Below are positions 47,622-60,100 of a stretch of 64,000 bases of DNA, one piece after another. Within the stretch, counting starts at the first letter, position 1. Each line of letters opens with the position of its first letter. The notes under the pieces were generated by a model. It was not told where the DNA came from. It was given only the letters and a program-made list of their open reading frames with translations, and did no database searches. The stretch spans positions 124,001 through 188,000 of the forward strand of contig NC_057382.1 of NCBI RefSeq assembly GCF_016906535.1, written 5' to 3'. Source of the stretch: Rhizoctonia solani. Lineage: Eukaryota > Basidiomycota > Agaricomycetes > Cantharellales > Ceratobasidiaceae. Made by a program: the position numbers and the translations under genes.

Positions 47622-50600
47622 TCGGCGGTGCGACGGTGCCTGGCTATTAACTGTTTCAATCGCCTATTCCTTCCCGCTTAATTGGTATATGTATACCCTT
47701 CATGCTACTTAATACTTCCATTTTCTTGATGTTTTTGTACTCTTCGCAATGCCCGATCAGCTGGCTTACATGTTCGTTGTTCTTTGTATTCATATGCTCC
47801 TTGTCCCTGTATTGCCTCGCAGGCAAGTGAGCCTCATGTAACATTGGTAGTATCTACCACATTGTATATTGTACTCTGTCTCGCCCAAGTATAAATGGAG
47901 CGTACATCGTTTATGTTGACTATCTCGTCTACGGGACGATCCCCATTCTCATAAGCTGAAACTTCGGGCCCTGAGAAAATCACCCACCGGCTTCGATCAA
48001 TCGCCGGGATGAATAAGCAAGCACGTATATGGCAAGCGAGGGGAGAAATCAGTGGATATCCTTCGTGTTCTGGTCTAGTCGAGAACGTAGTATTCTCCCT
48101 CCGAGGTCACGCCTTCCCGAGGCTCGGTCAGTTTGATGTGATGGCATTTTAACAGCTTCTAGGCTTCAGTGGATAGGGTAGCTTCGCCGATAGACTTGGT
48201 TATGGCAAGGTCGTTGCTAGTCCCAAAACGGGCGTATCGTAGAGTCTCCTTAGGGCCAAGGGCGCGGTAAAACTCCATCAAAAGGCGTAGGCTCTAACCG
48301 AAAATTTCCCTGTCATGAGGTATATGTTAATTATCGTCAAACTCGAGCATAAGAATTTCATCTCAGCTCATGTCCCCCTGCCGCAGCTCTTATTTGGAAT
48401 GTACAGGGATAGAAATCGTGGGGCCAGAACATGCACATCAACCGGCCTTTTCCTAGGTTCCCACGCACCCATATGATTCAACAACGCCATGTGCTATCTC
48501 CCTATCTCGTAGACGCATTGAACGGAGGGTTTGACCATCAACGGAGCGGTCATTGCGGGCATCTTGAAAGATTTGGCCAAGTTCTCGGAACCATTCGAGG
48601 TCAGCATGTTAACGCGAGAACATCGTTCGATCGGCAGTAAAGATCGTAGCTTCCATTTAAGGCACTTATCAAGAAGCAGGCGCTAATGAGCAGTTGGGTG
48701 AGGTTTGAACATTTGGCAGCTGAAACATGCGATGAATCATAATTGGACTTAAGTTGGCACGAAATGATCGGTTCATTTGAGGATTTCACGTGAGCCGATA
48801 CGTTATGCGTGGGGGAGGCAATTAGCAACTCGCCTAAATCGGGTGATGCTTGTTCGGTGGTATGTGTAATACCTTGGTGGGAATAGTTTGTGAAACTGAT
48901 TTGTCGCATGGCAGACTCCGGCCTTCGGTTGCCTTTTCTGCACGAGTAAAGATGTCACCAGTTCGACAGTTCGAAAAGGACGGCAACTTTATCACTTGGA
49001 TATTTCTAAAACCAAAAGCACTCATGCTTCCAGTAAGAAACAGTCATTCTATCTGTGCATTTACACATTTGAAAACGTTGCGCGCGAATCTCAAGCTTCG
49101 CAATCTGCCGAGCCCTTTTTACCGCATCTTCGTGATGTTGAGCTCGAGTATCCTTCTGGGTGTTGGGGCTGATCCGGCGCCGAGAGCTACATATCAATAA
49201 AGATAAGAATCCAATTCTGAGGTCCAGAGGGACCCAAAAATTACTTGAGCAACTATCTTTTCTTGGCATCGGCCACGTTTTATGGCCCTATAAGATAATC
49301 AGCGGTAAAACGGATTCCAATTGAGCAAACTCACTACCTAAATGGACGTTAATTAGAGCAGGTATATCAGTCGTTGAAGTAGTTGCCACATGGCGGTGCT
49401 AAATATGTAATTGACAAATGACAGGAACTGTGCCTCCCAAGTGTATACTCGCAACCGAGTGCCGCTATTCCTGCTCAGTGCACTATTCTGCACTCTGGCC
49501 GCCCACTCCGTTTCTCCCTTCAGCACCGTTTAATATACATACGGAACGGCTGTTTGCAGGGGGCGAATGAGATCCGTTTTCGCGTATACTACATATAGAG
49601 AAAGCCCAAGGAATAAAGGCGAAAATACAATAGCCGGGCCCATGCCTTGTGCATTTGTCGTAGAGTACCGAAATGACAGCGCATACACATTTAGTAGCAA
49701 ACGAGTCGCCAGCCTGCGCCTTACGTTAGGCTTAATTAAAGGGGAGGGGTCAAGTTTGTGTATTATCGAGTTTCGATCTTCACGGAGAGAGGTGACGTAG
49801 ATCGTGTTGGACAGGAGCCGCATCGGGTGTAGATTCTGAGCTAAATTTCCGGTATACGCCCAGTTGACTGGTACCTGTGCAAGGTTTTGGCTCGTCGCCT
49901 CTTATTGGGCTGCTTGGCTCCAAAACCGCTGGTCCTACTCCGATGACACAAGAAACTAAGTTTGGGACATCAGGATTTAGTGAAGAGTTCCCGCCGTCCT
50001 CCAAATTTGGATCATTTATCAAGAATACAGACCGAATGGTTAGCAGCATCCTCCCAAGTTAACTATAGAAGTTAAGCTTTGACACTATTCAAGTAGGCTA
50101 TGTCGATGTAACCCTGGCGACCTGGGGTATAGTGTGTTCTAGCCAAAGTCGCTCTGTATCATCAATTACACTGCCCCACCTGTAAATTCAACTAAATTAT
50201 CACTACTACCTCCCATTTATGGATATCATTTATGTCGTGATGGCAAGTTGTTTGATCAAAAGTTAGGAAGAACGGTACCGCTAAGTGAGCTCTGAGTATG
50301 CGGATGGTACTGTACTTGGTTGAGGTTAGACTTATTGGGGAAACCCGTATGTCCGGGAAACTATTATCGATCAGTTTGGCCAGTCATGTTTTTCAGGGCC
50401 CCATAGTGAGGCGTTTGGAGCATATGGATGTCTCATTTGATTCCTTGCGATTTGCTTGTAAGGAGCAGCTCCGGTCCTCGCCAATACTATTCAACTTTAA
50501 GTAAAGTTTGATAGCTATGTATAGCAGTTCCGGTAATCAACGTGTATCAGATCACTCAGGTACTCATAAATAATTCGAAAGATGGTACAACGATATACGG

Positions 50601-51940
50601 TTGAGGCTATGGGAAAATCGTGCGGGATAACGGTGGTCCAATCTTGCTTTGGGTTTGTGGATCGTGACAAACTATCGATCTCCATAGAGTATAGACTTTC
50701 AGAGACAAAGATGTCCATTGATTTTGCCCTTGGCTCAACCAGGGACACAAACAGTCAAATCATCAATGGACCATTGGAACGAGTATTTGGAGAATAGGGG
50801 TAATCCTAGTTCTTAGATTGATTCAATTTACCGCAAGCTTAGGTTCTGTATATACTATCGTTGCCTTGAGCGAAGTGGTAATAAGTACCAAATAAAAACT
50901 TGGATAACATCCCAAGGTTGTTGCGTTGGTCAATGTTACTCTAGATCGCTTTCAAAATCGGATGCGCGTATGTTGAATGTGGATAGGTTTTTGATCGATT
51001 TCTAGTGACGTTTTCCCATGTGGTTGGTTAGAAATCGAGGTAACTATTATCCCGGGCGCGCCAATGCTATTTATCATTTCATAGCCTTCACACATCCGTT
51101 ATATGATTCAGCCATTCCATTCATAATGTCCTTGATAAGAGTCAGCAGACATACGGACGATCCAAACCTTGTACTTTGCCCCAAACAAAAAAAAATGACA
51201 AATCAACGAAATTTGTCAAAGTTTCTTACTCTATGCGTGTTGTTGTCGAATGGTCTGAGTCGGCCTATATTATTAGGGCTTGTGTCTTTTGATCAAAAGA
51301 CAAGTTTTCTGAAATTGCGAGATTATGGGCCTTATGTGAGGATATGATATGAGCAGGTTGTATGCACGTCCGTGGTCTTATATGTCCCCCTCTCTTGAGT
51401 CTCTCTTTTGAATTTTTTGTGTTTCTCTCACTTTTCGACTCATCTTGTACGGCAATTGTTAGTATTCTCGGAACCCTGGTTCTGTTAGGCCTTCCTTTTG
51501 TTACGTTGTCTCACCCGTTCTGTGTGTTCCTCTTATGTGCTGACCTCGGTCCCTTCCTGGTGCTGTGTACATAGCATCGGTGTCCTACCTTGTGCTCGGG
51601 TCCGAGTAATAAATTGTATGAAAAAGAAAAGAAAAGAAGTCGTGTGCACATGTATGCGTGGCAAGCATAGTATCGGGAGCTTTTCCAATCGTAGTGATCA
51701 TTCGGGGCTTCAAATTAATTATCAATTAATTAATGAGCATCAGACATTTGAAAGTCTTCTACCTTGCTGACAACGAGATTATCAGCGAGCTATTCATCCA
51801 CTTAGCTCGAACATGGCGAATTAAACGTGAATATCGACCATTGGTTGAACTTTAGCCTATGCTCCGGTCTGGTCTCCACATATGCTAATGTATGCACATG
51901 TAAGTATACGGATACTTGTTCGTAGCGCATGCAGAATACC
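47622..51940. other. gene-poor region, nothing recognised
   Basis: About 4.3 kb of AT-rich sequence with only short open frames on both strands, none with a recognisable domain or consistent splicing. Probably intergenic or very old transposon debris. Confidence 0.4.
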
Positions 51941-52250
51941 AGTTCTCGATGCGGTACGAGTGAGGGAACCTGGGGCCGGGGCACTAAAGAATGCGACCGT
52001 CCGCATCGAAGGACTTGGGGTAGCAGGGAGCCGTGAACATAGACTCTGTGTCGTGATTAAGAGTACCCGGCTGGCATTAGAGAATGCGAAACCATAAACT
52101 TGCCTTGCGCCCGGCACGTCATTCGAGGCGGTGGAGGTAGAATGGCGTCTGAGCAGTTCACGTGACTGCGAACCCAGCACCTCGGGCAAGTATCCCATGT
52201 GAATCTTCCGCCCGCTGTGATTCATCTGCACCATGTGATAATTATATTTG
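51925..52250 (-). repeat. diverged dispersed repeat, copy A
   Basis: This GC-richer ~320-bp block resembles 53055-53365 in order and content: both begin with a [tct]-GcGGTA-aGT-gagg motif (cgatgcggtacgagtgaggg against ggacgcggtataagtagagg), share a central cc-gGGC-a run and end near GAATGGCGTCT and a CGGGC..GTATC..CATGTG stretch. I judge identity as roughly two thirds. A minus-strand open frame covers copy A but is broken in copy B. Confidence 0.5.
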
Positions 52251-53054
52251 AGTTGAGACGAATTTTCTCTTAACAAGTATCCGCGCTTTATGAGCTATAA
52301 GAAACACCCCACGCTTGAGAAGCTTAATATACTGGACATCATCATGCAGAGATTATACATGGCTTACTGCTTGGCGCAACGTGAGTTGGGACCGTATATA
52401 GCTGCACAAAAATTGTTAAGGACTTGATCCTGGTGATCGTATTGTTTGTAAGAGCGCTTAGATTTTATAACTATGACCCAGGAGGTCAGCAGAAAACTAT
52501 ACGTAAATTACGTCCACTCCTGCCAGTGGTTGGAGTTGATTCATATGAACATCTTGATATCAATCACGAACCCACATCATAGTCTAGTCCTTCGCTTCAG
52601 TTTGTCATAAAACCTTTTTTAGCGCCACTCATCAATATAATGTGCTTCTAAAAGTGAGCTCTGGGTAAGAAAAAGCCTCGAAGCTCAATCCTCGGTGCTT
52701 GCTGGGTATACCCTTAAGCCCGAACTATGGCATTCAGACCAATTTATAGAGTGAAATTCCGAGCTTGAGGGTCAGTTCAAAGCCTGGGTGGAAAGACTGG
52801 ACCAAGCTATATAGGGAAGCACCCGTGGCATCACTATGATGAATCACGTTAGCTTTTGTACAGACAAACAGATTTTCCCTTATATCATGACAATTTGCCC
52901 GATTAATACAGAAAGTAGCGCTCCTATGTGCTTGTAAACTAAGATTATAGGTTTGTCCCTTACCATGCTTGTAGTAGTTCCTATCATTTTATTTTTTTTG
53001 GCTAGCACTAGAACTTAACCTATGCTTCCATATAGTATATTTGTACGTGACGCG

Positions 53055-53365
53055 TAAGTTCTGGACGCGGTATAAGTAGAGGAGCCTATGGCTGCCCGCA
53101 AACGGGCTACTGGCTGGGGACATTACCCGAACTACTCAAGACTGCAGGTGTCCGAAGCGAAGGCTTGTGGTGACAGAAACCCGGCCAAAGAGCATTAAAC
53201 GCGCGATAGATATCTGATGGTCATGTATGGGTGCTGAAATGGAAGGCCAGGCTGAGACCTCGCGCTCGGTACGCGTAGTGTTGAATGGCGTCTTCCGCCC
53301 TCGATCAAGTATCGCATGTGATGCCCCCGCGCACTGCGGCTCATTTTTCTCAGTAAACTGTGTTC
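53055..53365 (-). repeat. diverged dispersed repeat, copy B
   Basis: Second copy of the block at 51925-52250, in the same orientation about 1.1 kb away. The intervening 0.8 kb is AT-rich. Nature of the element is unknown. Confidence 0.5.
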
Positions 53366-53436
53366 AACTACAGACCTAGCTAATAATATCCTGCTATACG
53401 TAAATCGAGGCTTCTGCCAGCCGAACTATGGTGGCC

Positions 53437-53532
53437 AAAAAAAAATGGTCATGGTGGGATTCGACCCCAGGGGCGAAGGTTTTTCAGACGTAAAAACCTT
53501 TACATGTGGGGTGCTGGCAAAAGCCCAGCCAT
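53437..53532 (-). other. tRNA-like / SINE-like segment
   Basis: Read on the minus strand, a T-arm-like GGGTCGAATCCCACC is followed by a run of T (pol III terminator-like). Upstream is a perfect 9-bp stem with a 7-nt loop (53476-53484 with 53492-53500). Further upstream GGCTGGGCTTTTGCCAGC could form a D-arm-like hairpin. A matching acceptor stem was not found, so this is not a functional tRNA. A SINE head or decayed tRNA is possible. Confidence 0.3.
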
Positions 53533-53986
53533 TATTTCTACGATTATATGTCTTCAGCTCTCTCATATATACCCTAGCTGCGGACCTTGAGTTCTGAGTA
53601 CGGGTGCTTGGCAAGTTCCGGACCTGATGTGAGTTTCCCGTATTTTAGGTATCACCCTGTTAGTCTCAGATACTCTATCGGTTTTGTGTACCAGGCCAGC
53701 TACCCATCAAATCAGGCAGATGTTTTAACTGCGCGAAGATAAGATAATAACGCATATATCTAACGTTGTGTTAATATACAAGTCAAGTAGTAAGTTTGGC
53801 ATACGACCCAGACCATGACTAACATCCCTAGATACTCTGCGACTACAACGGGCACGACTTGAGATTGGAAAAATTACAAAGCATGGGTGTGATTTTAACT
53901 CCCTCACGAGGGCTATAGACAATAATAGTAAACTTAATAATAAATGAATAGAAAGAAGATGACATAGAGTATCTACAGGGAACTCC

Positions 53987-56645
53987 CTAGATCCACCCGA
54001 CGCAGTAGTGTACATATTGAACTTCATCAGCACGACCGACGCCAGCACTTCGAGCATATGTCTCAGTTTTGATTATGGCAAGGATCTCCTCGCTGCCGTG
54101 TTTGAGGCTCACATCCTCGGCTCGTGGGAATGCCATATCAACGCTATTTGCTTCGTCTGCGTGTGTGGGACGAAGTGGCATAATTAGATGAAAGTATGCG
54201 GTGGGGAGCTAGGCCTGTAGGATGGCTTGCGTAACAAACGCTCTACAACGCCTCTGACGAGAGCTATGTGAGAGATTTCATAGACAACATCTGCACCGAA
54301 TATAATGTCAAAAGGTTGGTCGAAGGGTGGTTCAGCAGAGGCGCCTGACTCTTGAGAGAGTAAATTTAGGAAGCAAGTAAGCGCACATATTCAAGGAAAA
54401 ACCGTGAATCTTACCTATAAAGCTTGTTTGCTTCCTATTGTCTCTCGACATAAAGTTAAGCTAGAATAAGGTCAGCTATAAGGCCTCAATGTCATTAAGG
54501 GAAGGGCTTGCCAGATCATCACTGTCTTCACTTCCAAGAGCAGGTTTCGAGTGGGATTTTCCGACTATGTCCACTTTCGGATCATAATCAATTGAATTGT
54601 TCCCTGGTAGTTTGCCGAATGAGGGGATCGAGGTACAATTTGCGCTAACTATCTGTGGCACATGCCCCGAAGACAAATCACATCTGAGGCCGTCGGCATG
54701 CTTGAATGGTTTGAATGGAGATATCTCACTGCCGACGGTATCGTGTACATCCAAGCTGTCAATTCTCAGGCACTCAGCCTTTTTGGGTGCTTCCAGGGAC
54801 GTTGATCCTCGAACGTCACCAATTGAGGCAGACTGCTCAAAACCCAGAGCATGTGAGGAAGTCGGATGAGGATCTCCGTTGGGATTGAATGTGGCGTCCC
54901 TATTATCCGAGCAAAGGAGTGATCCTGTTTCGTCAAGGCACGGAGGAAGGATATTCGTCCTGGTAGAGTCTATCTTCGAAGTGCCCTGGGTCGTTAGGCC
55001 CAAAAGAGTTGGACAAAGGAGCTCGGATCTCGAGGCGTCTAAAAGAAGCGAGGGATTCGAGATTTGGGCAGGGAGAAACTCTTCGGTCTCGATCGTCTGG
55101 TCGAGTGCAGCTATGCGGTTATCAAAGTCTGTAGAAGAATCAAAAGAATCAAAACTGGCGCCATTTGGGATTAGGTCAAGACTTTGGGTAGGGAAATCCT
55201 CCTCGCTATTTGGCGAGTCTACCTCTGGTTTTTTCGATAGCTCGGAATTTTGATCGAGCCCGGACGCTCCGGCCGGCATCTCAAACTTGAGCCCGCGGGC
55301 AATCAATCGCGAAAAAACAGCTCGGGCCAAATTCGGAGGTGGGGAACGTGTTGTACGGGGTGTTTGAGGTGTTTGAGGTGAATGAGAAGTTGTTGGGGTA
55401 GATGTAGAAGATGCCACCGAAAACGAGGGTGTAAAAGGAGTCTGAATTGGAGGAAACACTGTTGCCTCAGGTGCTAAAGCTGTCTGGGTATCAGGTGATA
55501 TAACCGAACGCAATGAGGCTGATTACAAATACAAAGTTAGCTCGAGAAAATCGTACTAATTAATTACGCACGCAAAGGCTTGTCATTAATGTCATTTCGC
55601 TCAACCCCACCCACTGGTGTGCCTATCGCAGGTGTGGGCACTGTACTTGGCGCGCGCGAGAGATCAGTGGTGGGTTTCCCGTTTAGGTATAGAGACCAAT
55701 CCAAGGGCTGCACGTCGACCGTGGTTTGTGGTCGACATTAGAGATAGGGAAATTATTTTGTACGTTAGCACGAAGGTTTTCCAGAACCGCAGGATGGTAA
55801 TCGGTTGCGACAATAGTGAAGTTCGAGCTATCAATGCTGGCCGTCGAGTGGGCACGTTCTACCAGCTTTCCAACCAGCAGAGAGAGTAACCCAGTTCCCG
55901 CTCCGAGTTCTAGTACCCTTGCTCCTTGTACATTTGAGGAAGAGCGGTGTCCATAAATGAGTCAGGCAACCCAAAAGCTATAGGGTCACGAGTAATACGT
56001 TCGGCCAGGATACACGCAGAACCCCAGGTTTGTAGACCAACAGCGTATGATCACCAGTTGAAATGGATTCGTCTTGGAGTGATATCGTTATAGGAGGTAA
56101 GTTCGATTCAGAGCCTTCGTTTTCCGAAATGAAATGGCCCTCAGACGAGGCCGATGAAGGGGCAAATTTGAACTCCCGGGAAATAGCACCAGATGCAGAG
56201 CTACCAGCACATGCTCCAAGCAGAGCCGCCGCCCGATCATAGGCCGTTGTTCGTGCAAGATAGGTATCATCCAGGAACTCGGTTTGAAATCTGCCAATTG
56301 ACGAATCAGAATTTGCGGTTGGGGCCCCGCTGTTAAGATCGTCTTCGCCTTCGGTGTATAATCCGGACCATTCTTCGCCACGAGCGATGAAGCCAGTAAG
56401 CCAGCGGATGGCAATGAGCGTTCGAAATCATCAGCTTGGAGTCTAAAAAAACCCATTTGGGTCTGATGAGCTCCGAATCAAGACAAAAAAGTGACTCACG
56501 ATTCCAGGTCCTCGTCGATGAGAGCAGTACCACGTACTTTGGGGAGGTATATGGTAACCAGGCGAGTGAGAATTTGATGTATTTGAGGAGCGTGACATTC
56601 GTCTAGTCGCTTTAAAGGTGGGAGAAAGCTGGTTGGCGCGTCCAT
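53987..56645 (-). pseudogene. METTL21/EFM-type protein methyltransferase with large insertion, frames interrupted
   Basis: The start at 56645 gives MDAPTSFLPPLKRLDE. Later come LIAIRWLTGFIARGEEWSG and LQTWGSACILAERIT. SAM motif I is VLELGAGTGLLSLL, the next motif VATDYHPAVLENLRANVQ, and the post-II motif VDVQPLDW. Then a Ser/Thr/Pro/Asp-rich stretch of almost 400 residues intervenes before FDIIFGADVVYEISH. The C-terminus has YFHLIMPLRPTH and GVGRADEVQYVH, TAA at about 53984. This is the Methyltransf_16 family, which methylates Lys on translation factors and other proteins. The frame must change by one base near 56427, 55937, 55726 and 54205, each next to a short homopolymer. A stop also precedes the ADVVY exon unless an intron lies at about 54360-54520. 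Either decayed or mis-assembled. Confidence 0.65.
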
Positions 56646-57113
56646 CTGTGTCTAATTCTAAGTCTTGTCTATGTTTCTAGGTCTAAAGTCCACGGCAATC
56701 CAGTGAGAGAGGGAGCGGGCAGGAACTAGTCAGATAGGCGTAATGCATTTTTCTTGTTTCAGCCACGCGTAACGCTGACTAACCGAAGCTTATCCGGTTC
56801 TGATTATCGTGGCAGTGCTACAAACGTGCTAATTTACGAACGTTGTCCTGAAAATTTTAATGAAGTAAGATAGGGGGGCCGGACGAACTTATCTAACTCT
56901 GTTATGTGTCATTGTAGAATGTGCTACGACAGTTATGAGATCACAATCATGATTTCTGGACTGAAAGAGTGTGATAAAACTAATAAAGTCCCATTATAGC
57001 AATTATGAGCCCCACTCGATCAAATGGAGCACAGGAGGTGGCTGTGAGCTGACACATCGCTTCAAAACTTCTGTACCCGATCACTCTGTTTGGTCCTGTC
57101 ACGCACAACCATC
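56646..57113. promoter_or_regulatory. shared divergent promoter region, methyltransferase and EF-3
   Basis: About 470 bp separate the start codons of the minus-strand methyltransferase and the plus-strand EF-3-type gene. Both families act on translation, so co-regulation is an attractive but untested idea. No element was identified. Confidence 0.35.
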
Positions 57114-60100
57114 ATGTCCAACTCCCTCACAGCAGCCCACCTGGAGGCTTTGCGGACAGCACCACCGCTCCTGATGCAGAGACAGCGGCTGAAAACTTGG
57201 CTAAACAGGTTAAACAAGAAGGTCTTCAACATTACTGTACGATCATTTACTATCGCATCCGTTCCATGAAATCTAATCAAATCTCGTTGGTGATATAGCG
57301 ACGAGAAGGTGTTAGAGCAATTACACACGTTTGCTGCAAATAAAAAGTCTGGTTATGAACGAGAATCGGCAGCTGTTGGACTACACGCACTGGCGACACA
57401 TCTCAAGGCTGGCGTCGGACCTCTCTTACTTGCGTCTCTGCCCGTATTACTCGACTTGTACTCGGATAAAGGAGACGTAGTGCGTCTTGCTGCAACATCG
57501 GCTGTTCGTGCTATTTTAGCCTTGTTTCCTCCGGAAGCAACGCGTGTAGTACTACGCGAGTTATTGGGCGTCGTCAATGGAGAGGGTGGTGGAAAATGGA
57601 AAACAAAGGGAGCTCTGGACACTATCAGGAGATGGGTCGAGGAGAAGAGCAAGAAGGCTGAGAGAGCGGAGTATATTGCTGCTGAGCTAGGAATTATCCT
57701 CCCAACTGTGGAAAATGCGATGCATGACACTAAGTCCGAGGTAAGCACCCTTTTCACGTCAGCACATAACATACGCTCAACTTGTAAAAGGTCTCGAATG
57801 CTGCCAAAAAATGCGCTACGGCACTTTGCGGGACAGTTCCGAACCCCGACCTCGAAAAGCACATTCCTGCTCTCGTACAGGCTATGGAATCACCGGCCAA
57901 CGTGCCAGCTACAATCAAGGTATATTGCGGCTACATCTCACCTCGTTTTCTATCTAGTCTCATCCATTTATGTTTCAGGCTATGAGCAACACAACCTTCG
58001 TTGCTGAAGTTACCGCCCCGAGCTTGGCAGTTTTGGTCCCTCTCTTATCTCGTGCGCTAAACGACAGGTCGCCAGAGACCCTCAGGCGAGCCTCGATTGT
58101 AACGACCAACATTGTCAAGCTTGTTCGCGATCCCGCCGTTGCTGCTCAATACCTAGGCCCTCTGAGCGACGCAGTTCATAGGGTTGCGAGCGGGGCGTCC
58201 TTTCCAGAAGTGCGAGCTTTTGCCAAAGAGGCTGAGGGCGTACTGAAAGCTGCTGGAGGTGATGTGAAAACTAATGGCGCCAAAGAGAACAAAGTGTCCG
58301 ATGGACTGGATGACGATGTTCTGGTAACGATTGTTGCAAAAATGCCAGAAGGCTATTTACGTAGACCAAAGTTTGAGTTGCCTGGTAAGTTCGATGTGAG
58401 ATATGTGCGCTTTTCTACTTACTTAGCAATTGGATACAGGACAAAAGGTTCAACTCCACCCAGCCCAACGAAAGTGTCTATTATTTGCTGCTGAACTCGG
58501 GGCCGAGCTTGTTCGTGCTGGCAGGGTCCGTGCCTATGACGCCGAGCAGGCGGTGTGGGGTCGATGCGTGGGAGCTTACATTGCTGGTTGGATTAGAGTA
58601 GATCATGAGGTTAATGGTACCGGGAGTGACGCAAAAGCCGAAGGAAAAGGTGACGGATGGGAGATTGCCCAGGCAGTAAGGTCACATTACTGGGACTTGG
58701 AACGGGTGTGTGGCTATTCTTGTCAAACTTATTCCAATTCCACTGATGGTTTATTACTGGAAATTTCAATAATCGGCATCCTCCGGCGACTCCATTGGCA
58801 CTTATGATTCACCTTCGATCACGACTTACGCCCACATAATTTCAATTGGGGAACCTTGCAGGCCAAAAATAACCAACCTCTTACGGATGATAGCGAGGAG
58901 TTATTGTGCGATAGTATGTACTGCACTTTACCTTGATCACTTATTGATGCTGATTAAGGTATTGTCTCTGCGTGATATCCTTTTTGTTCTTGATATCAGC
59001 CTTGTTCTCACTCGCATACGGGGCGCTCCTGCTTTTATCACATACGACTTTAAGGCTAGTGAGGGGACGAAGATATGGTATTTGCGCGGGTAATGGAAGC
59101 GGGAAGAGTACATTACTTCGGGCTCTGCGGGATGGCAAGGTGAGTCAAAATCTAAATAGCCTTCCATGGGAAATCCTTCTCGAGGGTAACATAACACTGT
59201 ATTCCTGTGATCTTCGGTGGGCTTTTTGGAGGCGTATCCGCCCGGGCGGAAGAACCCGGACTAGATCGCCAATACCACTCATCGTCTTGGAGATGTGGTG
59301 CGAAGCTACTCGCGCCGATTGATCTACCTCGTTTTGAACATCAATTGTCCAGAGGACAAGCATGGGTTTCAATTGTGGCTCCGTTGTGTTGGTCTAGAGC
59401 TTGCCCTGTGGCCATTCCAATCAGCTGAGAAAGTCGTCCACGTTTGTCTCCATTGTAACTATTATTGGGGGGGGACTCCTCTAGACCAGCTCTTTTCTGG
59501 ATCGGTATTACACGTGTTAATCATCACGCGACCCGATATACCATATCTCCCGTCTCACTGTCAAGGTCCTTCGTTTCGTCGTTTACGCGCCTAATCGTTT
59601 TTCAGCATTTTTTCAGCCTTGTATGTGTTGTTGATATTCGGCTAACATTGATCACATAGGTTGAAAATTTCCCGCCTCAATCCGAGGTACGAGCTGTCAT
59701 GGTTGAACATGCTCTTCAAGGAGAAGATGCCAGTTTATCAATCTTGGATTTCATTGCAAGCGGTATGTACATGCCCCTTTCTGGCAATCAATCACTAATA
59801 GCATCTATTTGCAAATGGCGTATCGCAGACCCTCAGCTTGCCAATATTTCACGCGAGACGATCGCGGCTCAGTTACGTGAAGTTGGATTTGACGATGAAC
59901 GCCAGTCCCATACCGTAGGCAGCTTATCCGGAGGATGGAAAATGAAGCTAGAACTTGCGCGTGCCATGTTATACAAGGCCGATTTGCTGATGCTTGATGA
60001 GCCCACAAACCATGTGAGTTATCACTATCATTTATTCGCGTTACCGCCGGTCTTTGGCCATATTCCGATCGTACGGCGGAACAAGTGGATCCAGGGGTGT

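Noticed and set aside
50582..50797. 71-codon plus-strand frame
   Set aside because: No recognisable motif and no exon partners; not supported as a gene.
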